Shown here piece after piece: positions 44,468-53,509 of a stretch of DNA of 64,000 nucleotides. Both the position numbers and the translations under genes were made by a program. Where the stretch lies: the NCBI GenBank assembly GCA_036287865.1, contig CP126743.1:124001-188000 (forward strand). The letters are read 5' to 3'. Position 1 is the first letter of the stretch; each line of letters begins with the position of its first letter. The notes under the pieces were generated by a model, which ran no database searches, had not been told where the DNA came from, and saw only the letters and a program-made list of their open reading frames with translations. This DNA is from Fluviibacter phosphoraccumulans_A (lineage in GTDB: Bacteria > Pseudomonadota > Gammaproteobacteria > Burkholderiales > Rhodocyclaceae).

Positions 44468-45329
44468 TCACACTCGACCTAATACGTCCACCTGAGAAAG
44501 CCGCTCCAGACTCTGCGCCATCGTCTTGCATACCTTGCTGTTGTCCGGTCTGCATCACTGAAACCAGTTGAGCGGTTTTGCTTTCCCGAATCAGATTACG
44601 CACAGCGGGTGTGCCCACCAGAATTTCGTGGGCGGCAACGCGGCCTTTGCCATCGCTGCGTGGTAACAACTGCTAGGCCATAACGGCACGAAGCACGTCT
44701 GCCAAAAAAGTGCGTGCCAGGTCTCTCTCTTCGCCGGGGAATACGTCAACGATCCGCTCTAAGGCTTGCGGTGCGGTGGCCGTATGCAGGGTTGCCAACA
44801 CTAGGTGACCGGTTTCTGCCGCCGTGAGCGCCAAGCGGATGGTTTCAAGATCCCGCATTTCGCCCAACAGGATGACATCTGGGTCTTCACGCAACGCGCC
44901 TTTTAAAGCATCCGAAAAACTGGGCGTATTCCGACCCACTTCGCGCTGGGTCACCAGGCACTGCTTGGGTTCGTAGACAAACTCCACCGGGTCTTCAATC
45001 GTCAGGATATGTTTAGGCGCCGTCTGATTAATATGATCCGTCATGGCAGCCAGTGTGGTGCTTTTACCGGAACCGGTTGGTCCGACGACCAGCACCAGGC
45101 CATGGTCTGTGTCTGCGAGCTGTTTCAGAATCGCCGGAGCTGAAATCGAATCGAGGCTAGTCACCTTTTCAGGGATTGGGCGTAAAGCCAATGCAACACC
45201 CCGCTGTTGCCGATAGGCATTGGCATGATAACAGCCCAACCCTCCCGTCGCGGAGGTGAAGGCAAAGTCACACGCAGCACCCTCGCCAAATAAGCGTCGT
45301 TGCGTCTCAGGCAAGATGCTATCGATCAT
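44468..45329 (-). pseudogene. pilT: Twitching-motility ATPase PilT, N-terminally deleted and interrupted
   Basis: The retraction ATPase is recognisable by VVGPTGSGKSTTLAAM (Walker A), HILTIEDPVEFVY, LREDPDVILLGEMRD (Walker B), TAAETGHLVLATLHT and PGEERDLARTFLA. Three defects stand out. About 45 N-terminal residues of the PAS-like domain are missing before MIDSILPETQ. An in-frame TAG at 44673-44675 falls just before QLLPRSDGKGRVAAHE. After QQQGMQ a one-base shift is needed to restore TMAQSLERL. It is divergent from yggS, the usual pilT neighbour, so this is the native locus in decay. Confidence 0.85.
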
Positions 45330-45400
45330 GCCACGCGCCTGCGCATTGATATACTTCGCTAGCCTAACAGTTTGTGACCGCTTATCAACACGCCTTGCCC

Positions 45401-46135
45401 ATGTCTGCGACCAAAAACGCCACGCTCACCCATGAAGACGCTGCTCTGCGCCTGGATAAGCTATGGCAGCGGATACGTAAAGCAGAAACCTCTGCGGATA
45501 GAGCAACGGACTGCGTGAACCTGCTGGCAGTTTCTAAAACCTTTCCTGTTGAAGCGGTAGATGCCGTTGCCACCTGCGGCCAACGCGCCTTTGGTGAGAA
45601 CTACGCACAAGAAGGGGTTGATAAGGCCAGCGCACGACCCGCACTGGAATGGCACTTTATTGGCCCGATACAGAGCAATAAAACACGCGGCATTGCCGAA
45701 CATTTCAGCTGGGTGCACACCATCGATCGGCTGAAGATTGCCGAACGGCTGTCGGCGCAGCGCCCTACCCACTTAGCCCTACTACAAGTTTGCGTTCAAG
45801 TGAATGTTTCGGGCGAGGCCAGCAAGAGTGGCTGCGCCCCTGAACATGCCCTGGAACTGTGTAAGGCCATTGCGCAACTGCCGCAGCTGCAACTGCGTGG
45901 CTTGATGGCTATCCCAGAGCCCACGACCGACGTTAGCAAACAACATCAGCAATTTGCCACGCTGCGCGAATTGCAAACACAGTTAAATCAACACGGCTTT
46001 GCCCTCGACACCTTATCGATGGGCATGAGCGATGATCTTGAAGCGGCTATTGGCGAGGGCGCGACGCTTGTACGCGTTGGTTCTGCGATCTTTGGCAACC
46101 GCACCTATCCCGAATCTCACGGAGCAACCCTATGA
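45401..46135 (+). CDS. yggS: PLP homeostasis protein YggS
   Basis: A 244-residue protein of the COG0325 family that binds pyridoxal phosphate on a Lys (LLAVSKTF, Lys46) and buffers PLP. Landmarks: AFGENYAQEGVDKA, EWHFIGPIQSNKTRGIAE, VNVSGEASKSGC, RGLMAIPEP and LSMGMSDDLEAAIGEGATLVR. The ATG at 45401 is preferred to GTG 45374. Its stop overlaps the proC start by 4 nt (ATGA), the standard yggS-proC arrangement. Confidence 0.94.
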   Translation: MSATKNATLTHEDAALRLDKLWQRIRKAETSADRATDCVNLLAVSKTFPVEAVDAVATCGQRAFGENYAQEGVDKASARPALEWHFIGPIQSNKTRGIAEHFSWVHTIDRLKIAERLSAQRPTHLALLQVCVQVNVSGEASKSGCAPEHALELCKAIAQLPQLQLRGLMAIPEPTTDVSKQHQQFATLRELQTQLNQHGFALDTLSMGMSDDLEAAIGEGATLVRVGSAIFGNRTYPESHGATL

Positions 46136-46944
46136 AAATTACATTCCTTGGCGGCGGCAATATGGCCATCGCGCTTGTTGGCGGCCTCATTCAACGCGGC
46201 TTCGAGCCGCACAACCTGGGCGTCATTGAAATCCTGCCTGAAGCCCGTGCCCGACTGAACGAACAATTTGCAATTAACGTTTACGAATCAGCCAGCACCG
46301 AAGCGCTGCAATGCGATGTGCTGGTACTGGCAGTTAAGCCACAGCAAATGCGTGCTGCATTGGCGAGCCTGCCCGCCGGCGACAACAAGCCGCTGATCGT
46401 GAGCATTGCGGCTGGCCTGTTGGTGGATGATCTGGCTCGCTGGATGGGTGGCTACCGCCGTATTGTGCGCGCCATGCCTAACACACCGGCGCTGATTGGC
46501 GCGGGTATAACCGGTCTTTACGCAGACCCCTCTGTCGATGCCGCTGACAAAGATAGCGCAGAAGCGATTCTCGGTGCCGTGGGCGAAACCGCCTGGGTTG
46601 GCACTGAGCAACTGATTGACTCGGTGACTGCGATTTCCGGTAGCGGCCCGGCGTATGTGTTCCTCTTTCTAGAAGCCATGCAGGAAGCCGCCCGCGAGCT
46701 CGGACTCTCCGCTGAAACCGCTCGCACGCTGGCTATTCAAACCGTACTGGGTTCGGCACAACTTGCCGAACATTCAACCGACCCGGTAAGCGTATTGCGT
46801 GAACGTGTGACATCGAAGGGGGGCACGACCGAAGCCGCACTCAAGAAGAAGGCCGAAATGGGCGTCAAGGAAGGCCTGATTGCCGGCATGCATGCCGCTG
46901 CCGAACGTAGCCGTGAACTGGGTATCGAGTTGGGGCGTGACTGA
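46132..46944 (+). CDS. proC: Pyrroline-5-carboxylate reductase
   Basis: A 270-residue enzyme for the last step of proline synthesis. N-terminal Rossmann loop FLGGGNMAIALVGGL; VRAMPNTPALIGAGITGLY; the signature ISGSGPAYVFLFLEAM; TSKGGTTEAAL. Complete. Overlaps yggS upstream (ATGA) and the yggU-type gene downstream. Confidence 0.96.
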   Translation: MKITFLGGGNMAIALVGGLIQRGFEPHNLGVIEILPEARARLNEQFAINVYESASTEALQCDVLVLAVKPQQMRAALASLPAGDNKPLIVSIAAGLLVDDLARWMGGYRRIVRAMPNTPALIGAGITGLYADPSVDAADKDSAEAILGAVGETAWVGTEQLIDSVTAISGSGPAYVFLFLEAMQEAARELGLSAETARTLAIQTVLGSAQLAEHSTDPVSVLRERVTSKGGTTEAALKKKAEMGVKEGLIAGMHAAAERSRELGIELGRD

Positions 46945-47257
46945 TCTATCGGTAACGCCATGGCTGCAGATAACCGGCAAAGGCGATCTGCAGCTCACTG
47001 TACATGTGCAACCCGGCGCCAAAACAACTGCTTGCGCCGGCGTTCATGGTGATGCGTTAAAGATTCGTCTGCATGCGCCACCCGTTGATGGCAAAGCCAA
47101 TCAGGCCCTGATTGCCTGGTTGGCTAAAACCCTGGATTGCCCACCAAGTGCCATTGAACTGATTCGTGGACAAACCAGCCGGCACAAAACCCTGAGCATT
47201 CGCACCGCTCATGCAGAGGCGGTGCATCGCCAGCTACAAACGCTGGCGACCACATAA
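46937..47257 (+). CDS. yggU: DUF167/YggU family protein
   Basis: A 106-residue protein of the UPF0235 family: LTVHVQPGAKTTACAGVHGD, LKIRLHAPPVDGKANQALI and IELIRGQTSRHKTL. The GTG at 46937 is chosen since it sits in GTGACTGA overlapping the proC stop, with a G-rich stretch just upstream. Family function unknown. Ends directly against the convergent pyr gene. Confidence 0.88.
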   Translation: MTDLSVTPWLQITGKGDLQLTVHVQPGAKTTACAGVHGDALKIRLHAPPVDGKANQALIAWLAKTLDCPPSAIELIRGQTSRHKTLSIRTAHAEAVHRQLQTLATT

Positions 47258-48535
47258 TCAGGGACGCTGATAGACGGTTTGACCACCGGCTAGCGTCGCC
47301 ACGACACGACCCTGCAAAGTTCTACCTAAGAACGGCGTAAGTTTGCCGGCACTGCGTAGATCGCTCTCTTGCACAGTCCAGCTTGCTTGTGGATCAAACA
47401 GGCATAGATCGGCACACTGACCCACGGCAATCTCACCTGCTTTGATGCCCAGAATGGCAGCGGCCTGCGAAGTGACTGGGAGCAAAGAACGGCGCAGCGG
47501 CAAGCTCAACGCTTCACCCCAGGCCAACGTTAACGGGAGCAGCAGCTCGATGCCCGTTGCACCCGGCGCCGCTTCGGCAAACGGTACGCGCTTCACATCC
47601 ACACCCAGTGGCGTATGCGCAGAGACAGCAGCGCCTAAGGTGCCTTCGGCTAAGCCCAGCCGTAAGGCTTCACGATCACCATAGCCACGCAGCGGTGGGT
47701 CAAATCGGGTGAGCGGATCAAAGTAACCGATATCCTGTTCGTAGAGATGCAGCGCATGCGCCGCCATATCACCAGTAATCGGCAGGCCAGCATCACGTGC
47801 TTCGCGCAGCAAGGCTACCCCTTCGGCAGAGCTGATCTGAGTAAAGTGCACTCGTGCGCCCGTGGCTTTAGCCAGGGCGAGCACCTTTTGCATAGCCAGC
47901 GTTTCAGCCGCCACCGGAATAGCGGCCAGCCCCAGGCGAGAAGCCAGCGCACTATCGTGTGCGATGCCGTCTTTGCTCAGATGATATTCGGCAGGTTGAA
48001 TCCAGACAGGCACATCGCACGACGCTGCGTACTGCAACGCACGCCAGAGCACGCGGGTGTCTGAAGGCAAGCCACGGCCTTGAGATACGGCAATACAACC
48101 AGCATCGCGGAGCAAACTTATTTCTGCCAGCATGGCACCCGATAGGCCTTGCGTCATTGCGCCCACCGGCAGCACACGCACTTGCGATACATCTTCAGCG
48201 TAGCGCACCAGACGCTCGGCGAGTTCGGGTTCATCCAGAATCGGGTCCACATCCGGTGGACAGGCGAGCGTTGTTACACCACCGGCTACGGCGGCCTCAA
48301 GCTCAGCATCAATGTTGCTAGCGATACGTGCCGATAAATCAACGAGGCCGGGTGCAACCACTAAGCCTGTTGCATCAATGACCTGATCCGCTTTAAAACC
48401 GGCAGGCATTTGCCCGATGCCGGCAATTTTGCCATCTGCAACAAACACGGACACGGCTTCGTCAAACTGAGAGGCGGGGTCAATGACGCGGCCACTACGG
48501 ATTTCGATATGTTGTGTGTTGTTATTTGTCATCAT
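47258..48535 (-). CDS. pyrX: Inactive dihydroorotase-like protein PyrC' (PyrX)
   Basis: A 425-residue protein with the dihydroorotase fold (VVAPGLVDL, TTLACPPDVDP, ITGDMAAHAL). The zinc-binding His-x-His is replaced by Ser68-Ala-Arg70 (DLSARIA), and the late Asp site reads SAHTPLGV. It therefore cannot be catalytic. In pseudomonads and relatives such a PyrC' is a structural partner of PyrB in a dodecameric aspartate transcarbamoylase. Its start overlaps the pyrB stop (ATGA), which fits that role. A true PyrC must be encoded elsewhere. Confidence 0.9.
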   Translation of the reverse strand: MMTNNNTQHIEIRSGRVIDPASQFDEAVSVFVADGKIAGIGQMPAGFKADQVIDATGLVVAPGLVDLSARIASNIDAELEAAVAGGVTTLACPPDVDPILDEPELAERLVRYAEDVSQVRVLPVGAMTQGLSGAMLAEISLLRDAGCIAVSQGRGLPSDTRVLWRALQYAASCDVPVWIQPAEYHLSKDGIAHDSALASRLGLAAIPVAAETLAMQKVLALAKATGARVHFTQISSAEGVALLREARDAGLPITGDMAAHALHLYEQDIGYFDPLTRFDPPLRGYGDREALRLGLAEGTLGAAVSAHTPLGVDVKRVPFAEAAPGATGIELLLPLTLAWGEALSLPLRRSLLPVTSQAAAILGIKAGEIAVGQCADLCLFDPQASWTVQESDLRSAGKLTPFLGRTLQGRVVATLAGGQTVYQRP

Positions 48536-49503
48536 GCGCCCCCTCCTGCCAGTACGCTCATCACCGCCATACGCATGGCGATGCCAAAGGTCACCTGCGG
48601 TAGGATCACTGCGCGCGGACTGTCTGCCACGGCCGAATCGATTTCTACTCCGCGGTTCATTGGCCCCGGGTGCATCACAATCGCATCCGGTTTTGCAGCT
48701 TTGAGTCGTTCGTGTGTCAATCCGTAGCGATCATGGAACTCTGTGGCCGAAGGCAACAATGCGCCGCTCATACGTTCGCGTTGCAACCGCAGGGCAATCA
48801 CCACATCACAATCTTTCAATCCGCTATCCAGATCGCGATGCACTTCAACACCCAGCGATTCGATATCGGTCGGAATCAGGGTTTGCGGACCCACCACGCG
48901 AATCGACTCGGCACCCAGGGTTTTGAGTGCATGAATATCCGAACGCGCCACGCGCGAGTGCAGAATGTCGCCAATTAGCGCGACCTTCAGACCTTCAAAA
49001 CCGCCTTTGTAGTGGCGGATGGTGTACATGTCGAGTAGACCCTGTGTCGGATGGCCATGGCGGCCATCACCCGCATTGATGACGTGAATATCGCTGCGAC
49101 CGGTGCGACGCAAGTGATCCACAATCAGATGCGGCGCACCGCTTGATTCATGGCGCACGACAAACATGTCGGCATGCATGGCGCAGAGATTATCAACCGT
49201 GTCGAGCAGCGTTTCACCCTTGGCGGTCGACGATGTCGACATGTTCAGATTGATCACATCGGCGGAGAGTCGCTTGGCGGCAATTTCGAAGGTGGTGCGG
49301 GTGCGTGTCGAGTTTTCGAAGAAGAGATTGAACACACTCTTGCCACGCAGTAGCGGTACTTTCTTTACCTCGCGATCTGATACGCCCAAAAAACTCGCAC
49401 AGGTATCAAGTAACCGCGTCAGTTGCTCACGCGAGAGCCCTTCGGTAGAAAGCAGGTGAACCAGGTTGCCATCGGCATCGAGTTGCGGATCAAGCATTGT
49501 CAA
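48532..49503 (-). CDS. pyrB: Aspartate carbamoyltransferase catalytic subunit
   Basis: A 323-residue enzyme joining carbamoyl phosphate and aspartate in pyrimidine synthesis. The carbamoyl phosphate loop FFENSTRTRTTFE, SSTAKGETLLDT, the motif INAGDGRHGHPTQ and MHPGPMNRGVEI are present. It overlaps the end of pyrR by 14 nt and the start of the pyrC' gene by 4 nt. Confidence 0.96.
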   Translation of the reverse strand: MTMLDPQLDADGNLVHLLSTEGLSREQLTRLLDTCASFLGVSDREVKKVPLLRGKSVFNLFFENSTRTRTTFEIAAKRLSADVINLNMSTSSTAKGETLLDTVDNLCAMHADMFVVRHESSGAPHLIVDHLRRTGRSDIHVINAGDGRHGHPTQGLLDMYTIRHYKGGFEGLKVALIGDILHSRVARSDIHALKTLGAESIRVVGPQTLIPTDIESLGVEVHRDLDSGLKDCDVVIALRLQRERMSGALLPSATEFHDRYGLTHERLKAAKPDAIVMHPGPMNRGVEIDSAVADSPRAVILPQVTFGIAMRMAVMSVLAGGGA

Positions 49504-50014
49504 GACTCCAGCTCAGTTTTCTTTCGGGATCGTCGACGGGTGTACGCACCAAGACCAGATTGGCATCGGTTGGCAATTGAACCGGCCATGCACAGAAATC
49601 GGCAGCGATGGGTAACTGTCGCCCGCCACGATCAGCGAGCACGGCAAGCTACACGCTTCCCGGGCGACCGTAATCAAACAGTTCATTAAGCGCGGCACGC
49701 GTGGTGCGGCCGGTGTAAAGCACATCGTCGACCAGAATGACGGGTTTGCCGACGATATCCACCGGCACGGTCGTCGGCTGCACGTTAGGGCTTAAACCCC
49801 GCTCATTGAAGTCATCACGATAAAACGAAATATCAACACTGCCCACGGGAGGATGTGTTGGCAATAATTGCGACAGTCGTTCAGCAATCCAGACACCGCC
49901 TGTAAAGACACCGATTAATACGGTATCCGGCGCATTATCAAAGACGGGTTTTAACTGCTCGGCCAATGCGGCAATCTGCTGCTCGGCATCAGGTAGGTTT
50001 TTTAAGTCAGGCAT
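49490..50014 (-). pseudogene. pyrR: Pyrimidine regulator/uracil phosphoribosyltransferase PyrR with in-frame TAG
   Basis: From ATG 50014 (GGAGG 5 nt upstream) the frame reads VLIGVFTGGVWIAERL, VDISFYRDDFNERG and VILVDDVLYTGRTTRAALNEL, the PRPP-binding loop of PyrR. TAG at 49649-49651 follows DYGRPGSV where relatives have a charged residue. The frame stays open beyond it (LAVLADRGGRQLPIAAD) to TGA at 49490. A single base change (for example GAG to TAG) explains it. The truncated product would keep the PRPP loop but lose the last strands, about 53 residues. Confidence 0.85.
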
Positions 50015-50462
50015 GCGTGCCTCCGGCTTGATGTTCTGAGTGCGCAGCCTGCTGATCCAGCCACTGCTGTAAAAGAGTCTGCGCGGCCACCGCATCAACG
50101 TTGGCTTTAGTATCGCGCGCTGATTGCCCGGCCTGTTTGAGACGCTGCTCGGCCTCGGCAGAGCCGAGGCGTTCATCGACCCAGGCCACCGGCAAATTAA
50201 AACGCCCATGCAGCTGGTTACCAAAGCGGCGGCAGCGCTGCGTCATTTCATGTTCGGTGCCGTCCAGATGTGTCGGCAAGCCCACGACAATCTGATTTGG
50301 CTGCCACTCGGCCAACAAGGCGCCGATCTGTTCAAAGCGCTGCGCCAGCGGTTCACTGGCGATTAACGTGAGCGGGTGTGCCAAGCCGGTGATGGTTTCG
50401 CCCACGGCAACACCAATGCGCACCGTCCCAAAGTCGAAGCCCATGACCGTGCCCTTAGGCAT
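50007..50462 (-). CDS. ruvX: Putative pre-16S rRNA nuclease YqgF (RuvX)
   Basis: A 151-residue RNase H-like nuclease: MGFDFGTVRIGVAVG with the first catalytic Asp, IVVGLPTHLDGTEHE, VAWVDERLGSAEAE, and KANVDAVAAQTLLQQWL with the last Asp. Involved in 16S rRNA 5' maturation. Overlaps yqgE by 8 nt and pyrR by 8 nt. Start at 50462 is set by the family start and by CC-rich coding upstream belonging to yqgE. Confidence 0.92.
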   Translation of the reverse strand: MPKGTVMGFDFGTVRIGVAVGETITGLAHPLTLIASEPLAQRFEQIGALLAEWQPNQIVVGLPTHLDGTEHEMTQRCRRFGNQLHGRFNLPVAWVDERLGSAEAEQRLKQAGQSARDTKANVDAVAAQTLLQQWLDQQAAHSEHQAGGTHA

Positions 50463-51075
50463 GGCCTGCCACATCGGATAAACGATCAAAACCGATGCCT
50501 AGTTTGGCAAGGGCTGCGGGCAAACGCTCTTCATAAGGGAGATCAAAAAGAATCTCATCATCAGCAGGCACGCTGAGCCAGGCATTCTGCAGAATCTCGC
50601 TATCAAGTTGGCCGGGGACCCAGCCGGCGTAGCCCAGGGCAACCAGCATCGACTTTGGCGCAGTCTCACTGCCGATCGACTCGAGGATGTCTTTGGAGCT
50701 GGTGAGAGCGATCTCCTCGGAGATTTTCATGGTGGCCTGCCAGGGCTTTGCTGGTTTATGCAGCACAAAGGCGCGATCAAGTTGCACTGGCCCACCGAAT
50801 AACACCGGTTGTCCAGCTAACTCTGCATCCGGGTTAGCGAGCTCCACGCGTTCGAAAAGCGAGGCGAGGCTCATGTCCGTCGGTTTATTCACGACGATAC
50901 CCATGGCACCTTGATCAGAATGTTCACACAGATAAATCAGGCTGCGGGCAAAACGAGGATCTGACATACCCGGCATGGCCACTAGAAAATGTCCGCGCAG
51001 CCAGGTGGTAGTTTCTGCCAACCCCGACGTTTTTGGCACTTCAGAGTCGTCTGAGGGTACGCGGGAAGCGGTCAT
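50455..51075 (-). CDS. yqgE: YqgE/AlgH (DUF179) family protein
   Basis: A 206-residue cytosolic protein: LRGHFLVAMPGMSDPRFARS, IYLCEHSDQGAMGIVVNKP, VLFGGPVQLDRAFVLH and LGYAGWVPGQLDSEI. Function is not settled. It always precedes ruvX in proteobacteria, as here, and heads the leftward unit yqgE-ruvX-pyrR-pyrB-pyrC'. It is divergent from the photolyase gene with 19 nt between starts. Confidence 0.93.
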   Translation of the reverse strand: MTASRVPSDDSEVPKTSGLAETTTWLRGHFLVAMPGMSDPRFARSLIYLCEHSDQGAMGIVVNKPTDMSLASLFERVELANPDAELAGQPVLFGGPVQLDRAFVLHKPAKPWQATMKISEEIALTSSKDILESIGSETAPKSMLVALGYAGWVPGQLDSEILQNAWLSVPADDEILFDLPYEERLPAALAKLGIGFDRLSDVAGHA

Positions 51076-51094
51076 ATCGCGTATTCTACCGCAA

Positions 51095-52530
51095 ATGCAG
51101 ACCCAACACCCAGAAAAAGCTGCCCTCGTCTGGTTGCGACGCGATCTACGGCTGGACGATCATGCCGCCTTCTATCACAGCATCAGCGGGTCTATGCCGC
51201 CTTTGTCTTTGACCGGGATATTCTGGACAAACTGCCACGGCAAGATCGCCGCGTGGAATTTATCCGCGAATCCCTGGTTGAGCTCGATAATATTCTGCGT
51301 GAGCATGGGGGCGCACTGATTGTGCGGCACGGTTCATCACGAGAAATGATCTCCGCGTTGGCCCGCGAACTCGGCGTTGGTGACGTGTACTGCAACCGCG
51401 ACTACGAACCCGCTGCCGTATTACGTGATCGTGATGTGGCTGAGACACTCGCACTGGATCATATCGGCTTTCATAGCATCAAAGACCAGACCATTTTCGA
51501 ACAGGATGAAGTGCTCACCCAGATGGACAAGCCGTTCACCGTGTTCACGCCTTACAAGAATGCCTGGTATAAAAAAGCGGCCTTGGCCGACACCGATTTT
51601 TTTGTGCGCCCCTATCTGGTGACCCGATATTTAAAGCATCTCGCCGCATCCGCACTGGCTACGGGCATACTGATGCTCGCCGACATCGGCTTTGAGCCAA
51701 CTGACCTGGCTACCATCGGTATCGTTCCCGGCGTTAACGGCACGCGCGCCCGCATCGAGGATTTTTTTACCCGAATCGACAACTACAAAGTTGCCCGCGA
51801 CTTTCCGGCGATCAAAGGCATTTCTTACCTGTCGGTACACTTTCGCTTTGGCACCATCTCGATCCTGGAACTCGCCGAGCGCGCCTGACGCGAAGGGGGT
51901 GAAGGCGCTCTCGGCTGGTTGAACGAGTTGATCTGGCGCGATTTCTACTTCGCCATTCTGCATCACTTTCCGCATGCGATTGGCCATGCCTTCAAACCTG
52001 CTTTTGATGCCGTGGTATGGGATAGCAACCCCGCATGGCACGAGGCCTGGCGCGAGGGAAAAACCGGCTACCCACTGGTCGATGCCGCGCAACGCCAACT
52101 GGCCCAAACGGGCTGGATGCACAACCGCCTGCGCATGGTGAGTGCTTCGTTCTACACCAAAGACCTGGGCTTAGATTGGCGCCAGGGTGAAGCCTGGTTT
52201 ACCTAACTGCTGCTAGATTTCGATCTTTCGGCCAATAACGGCGGCTGGCAATGGTCTGCCTCTACCGGCTGCGATGCCCAGCCCTGGTTCCACATTTTTA
52301 ATCCGGTGACCCAATCCGAGCGCTTTGACCCCAATGGTAAATTTATCCGGCGCTACGTCCCCGAGTTGGCCAACGTGCCCGATAAGTACATTCACGCACC
52401 CTGGACCATGCCTGCAGACACTCAGGCCAACTGTGGCGTTGTTATCGGCCGCGATTATCCGTTGCCGATTGTGGATCACAGCGAGGCACGTCAACGCACC
52501 GTGGAACGATTCAAACGCGCCACTGGTTAA
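51095..52530 (+). pseudogene. phr: Deoxyribodipyrimidine photolyase, one frameshift and two stops
   Basis: The start MQTQHPEKAALVWLRRDLRLDDH is photolyase-like (core WLRRDLRLDDH). Near 51185 the frame shifts to VYAAFVFDRDIL. The frame then stays open except for TGA at 51886-51888 (at a likely Trp, before REGGEGALGWLNELIWRDF) and TAA at 52204-52206 (inside GEAWFT-LLLDFDLSANNGG). The FAD/substrate region WMHNRLRMVSASFYTKDLG and NNGGWQWSASTGCD is otherwise well kept. Three lesions in a gene for light-driven repair of cyclobutane dimers suggest decay, with the residues still little changed, hence recent. Confidence 0.87.
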
Positions 52531-52538
52531 AATAAGGC

Positions 52539-53117
52539 ATGGAATCATTACTCGTATCCACCGGTGTCGTTGCGCTTGCTAAAATCGGTGACAAAACTCA
52601 ACTCCTCGCTTTTCTGCTGGCCGCCCGTTTCAAGAAGCCGGTGCCCATTATTCTAGGCATTCTGGTCGCCACCATTTTCAACCACGGCCTGGCCGGCGTA
52701 GTCGGCGCATGGATTACCCATGCCGTGAGCCCCGAGATTCTGCGCTGGGTACTGGGCGCATCCTTTATTGCCATGGCGATATGGACTCTAATTCCCGACG
52801 AAATCGAGGACGACGAAGCGCAAATCGCAAAACGTTTCAGCGTGTTTGATGCCACCCTCATTACGTTTTTTCTTGCAGAGATGGGCGACAAGACACAGAT
52901 TGCCACGGTTGCGATGGCGGCTCATTATGCTGACCCGCTGCTGGTGGTTTTCGGCACCACACTCGGCATGCTGATTGCAGACGTACTTGCCGTGTTTGTT
53001 GGCGATAAGCTAGCCAACAAGATTCCTATGCGTTTGGTTCACAGCATTGCTGCTGTAGTATTTGCCGCTCTTGGCATTGCTACTCTGCTCGGGGCAGGTG
53101 CCGGCTTCAGCTTTTAA
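52539..53117 (+). CDS. GDT1/TMEM165-family cation exporter
   Basis: A 192-residue six-helix membrane protein of the UPF0016 family, whose members export Mn2+ or Ca2+. The second family motif FFLAEMGDKTQIATVAMAA is intact. The first reads VALAKIGDKTQLLAFLLAA, with Lys15 where the family has an essential Glu (E-x-GDKT). A single G-to-A change (GAA to AAA) would do this. The protein may be inactive or altered. No yybP-ykoY type manganese riboswitch fits in the 8 nt before it. Confidence 0.86.
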   Translation: MESLLVSTGVVALAKIGDKTQLLAFLLAARFKKPVPIILGILVATIFNHGLAGVVGAWITHAVSPEILRWVLGASFIAMAIWTLIPDEIEDDEAQIAKRFSVFDATLITFFLAEMGDKTQIATVAMAAHYADPLLVVFGTTLGMLIADVLAVFVGDKLANKIPMRLVHSIAAVVFAALGIATLLGAGAGFSF

Positions 53118-53483
53118 TCAGATATCGGCAATACGGGTGAGCAACTCGTGCTCGGTCACTGGTTTTACCAGGTAATCAATAGCACCTTGGCGCAAACCCC
53201 AAACCTTGTCGGTATCCTGACCCTTGGCTGAAACCAATATCACAGGAATCCGCGCCAGACTTTCGTCTTCGCTGCGGGTTAAAGCACGCGTTGCCTGATA
53301 ACCATTCAGGCCCGGCATCACGACTTCCATCAGAATCAGATCCGGACGTTGGCGGCGGGCAATATCAACGCCTTCTTCACCATCACCAGCCACCGTTACC
53401 GTATAGCCGGCTGCTGTGAGCATGCCGCTCAGTTGCGCACGCTCCATGGGCGAGGGTTCAACCACCAGTATCGTTTGTATAGT
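53118..53483 (-). CDS. Degenerate single-domain response regulator (PilG/PilH-like)
   Basis: A 121-residue receiver from GTG 53483 (GGGAG upstream). The fold is kept (ILVVEPSPMERAQLSGML, VILVSAKGQDTDKVWGLRQGA, YLVKPVTEHEL with the conserved Lys). The phospho-acceptor Asp is Glu54 (LILMEVVMPGLNGYQATR), and the acidic pair is Glu10-Pro11 instead of two acids. So it cannot be phosphorylated normally, and may mimic the active state. In relatives the rubredoxin gene is followed by pilG-pilH-pilI-pilJ; here only this receiver remains, which fits the pilT decay. Confidence 0.83.
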   Translation of the reverse strand, partial: TIQTILVVEPSPMERAQLSGMLTAAGYTVTVAGDGEEGVDIARRQRPDLILMEVVMPGLNGYQATRALTRSEDESLARIPVILVSAKGQDTDKVWGLRQGAIDYLVKPVTEHELLTRIADI

Positions 53484-53509
53484 CACCTGGAGGCTCCCTT
53501 TGGCCGCAA

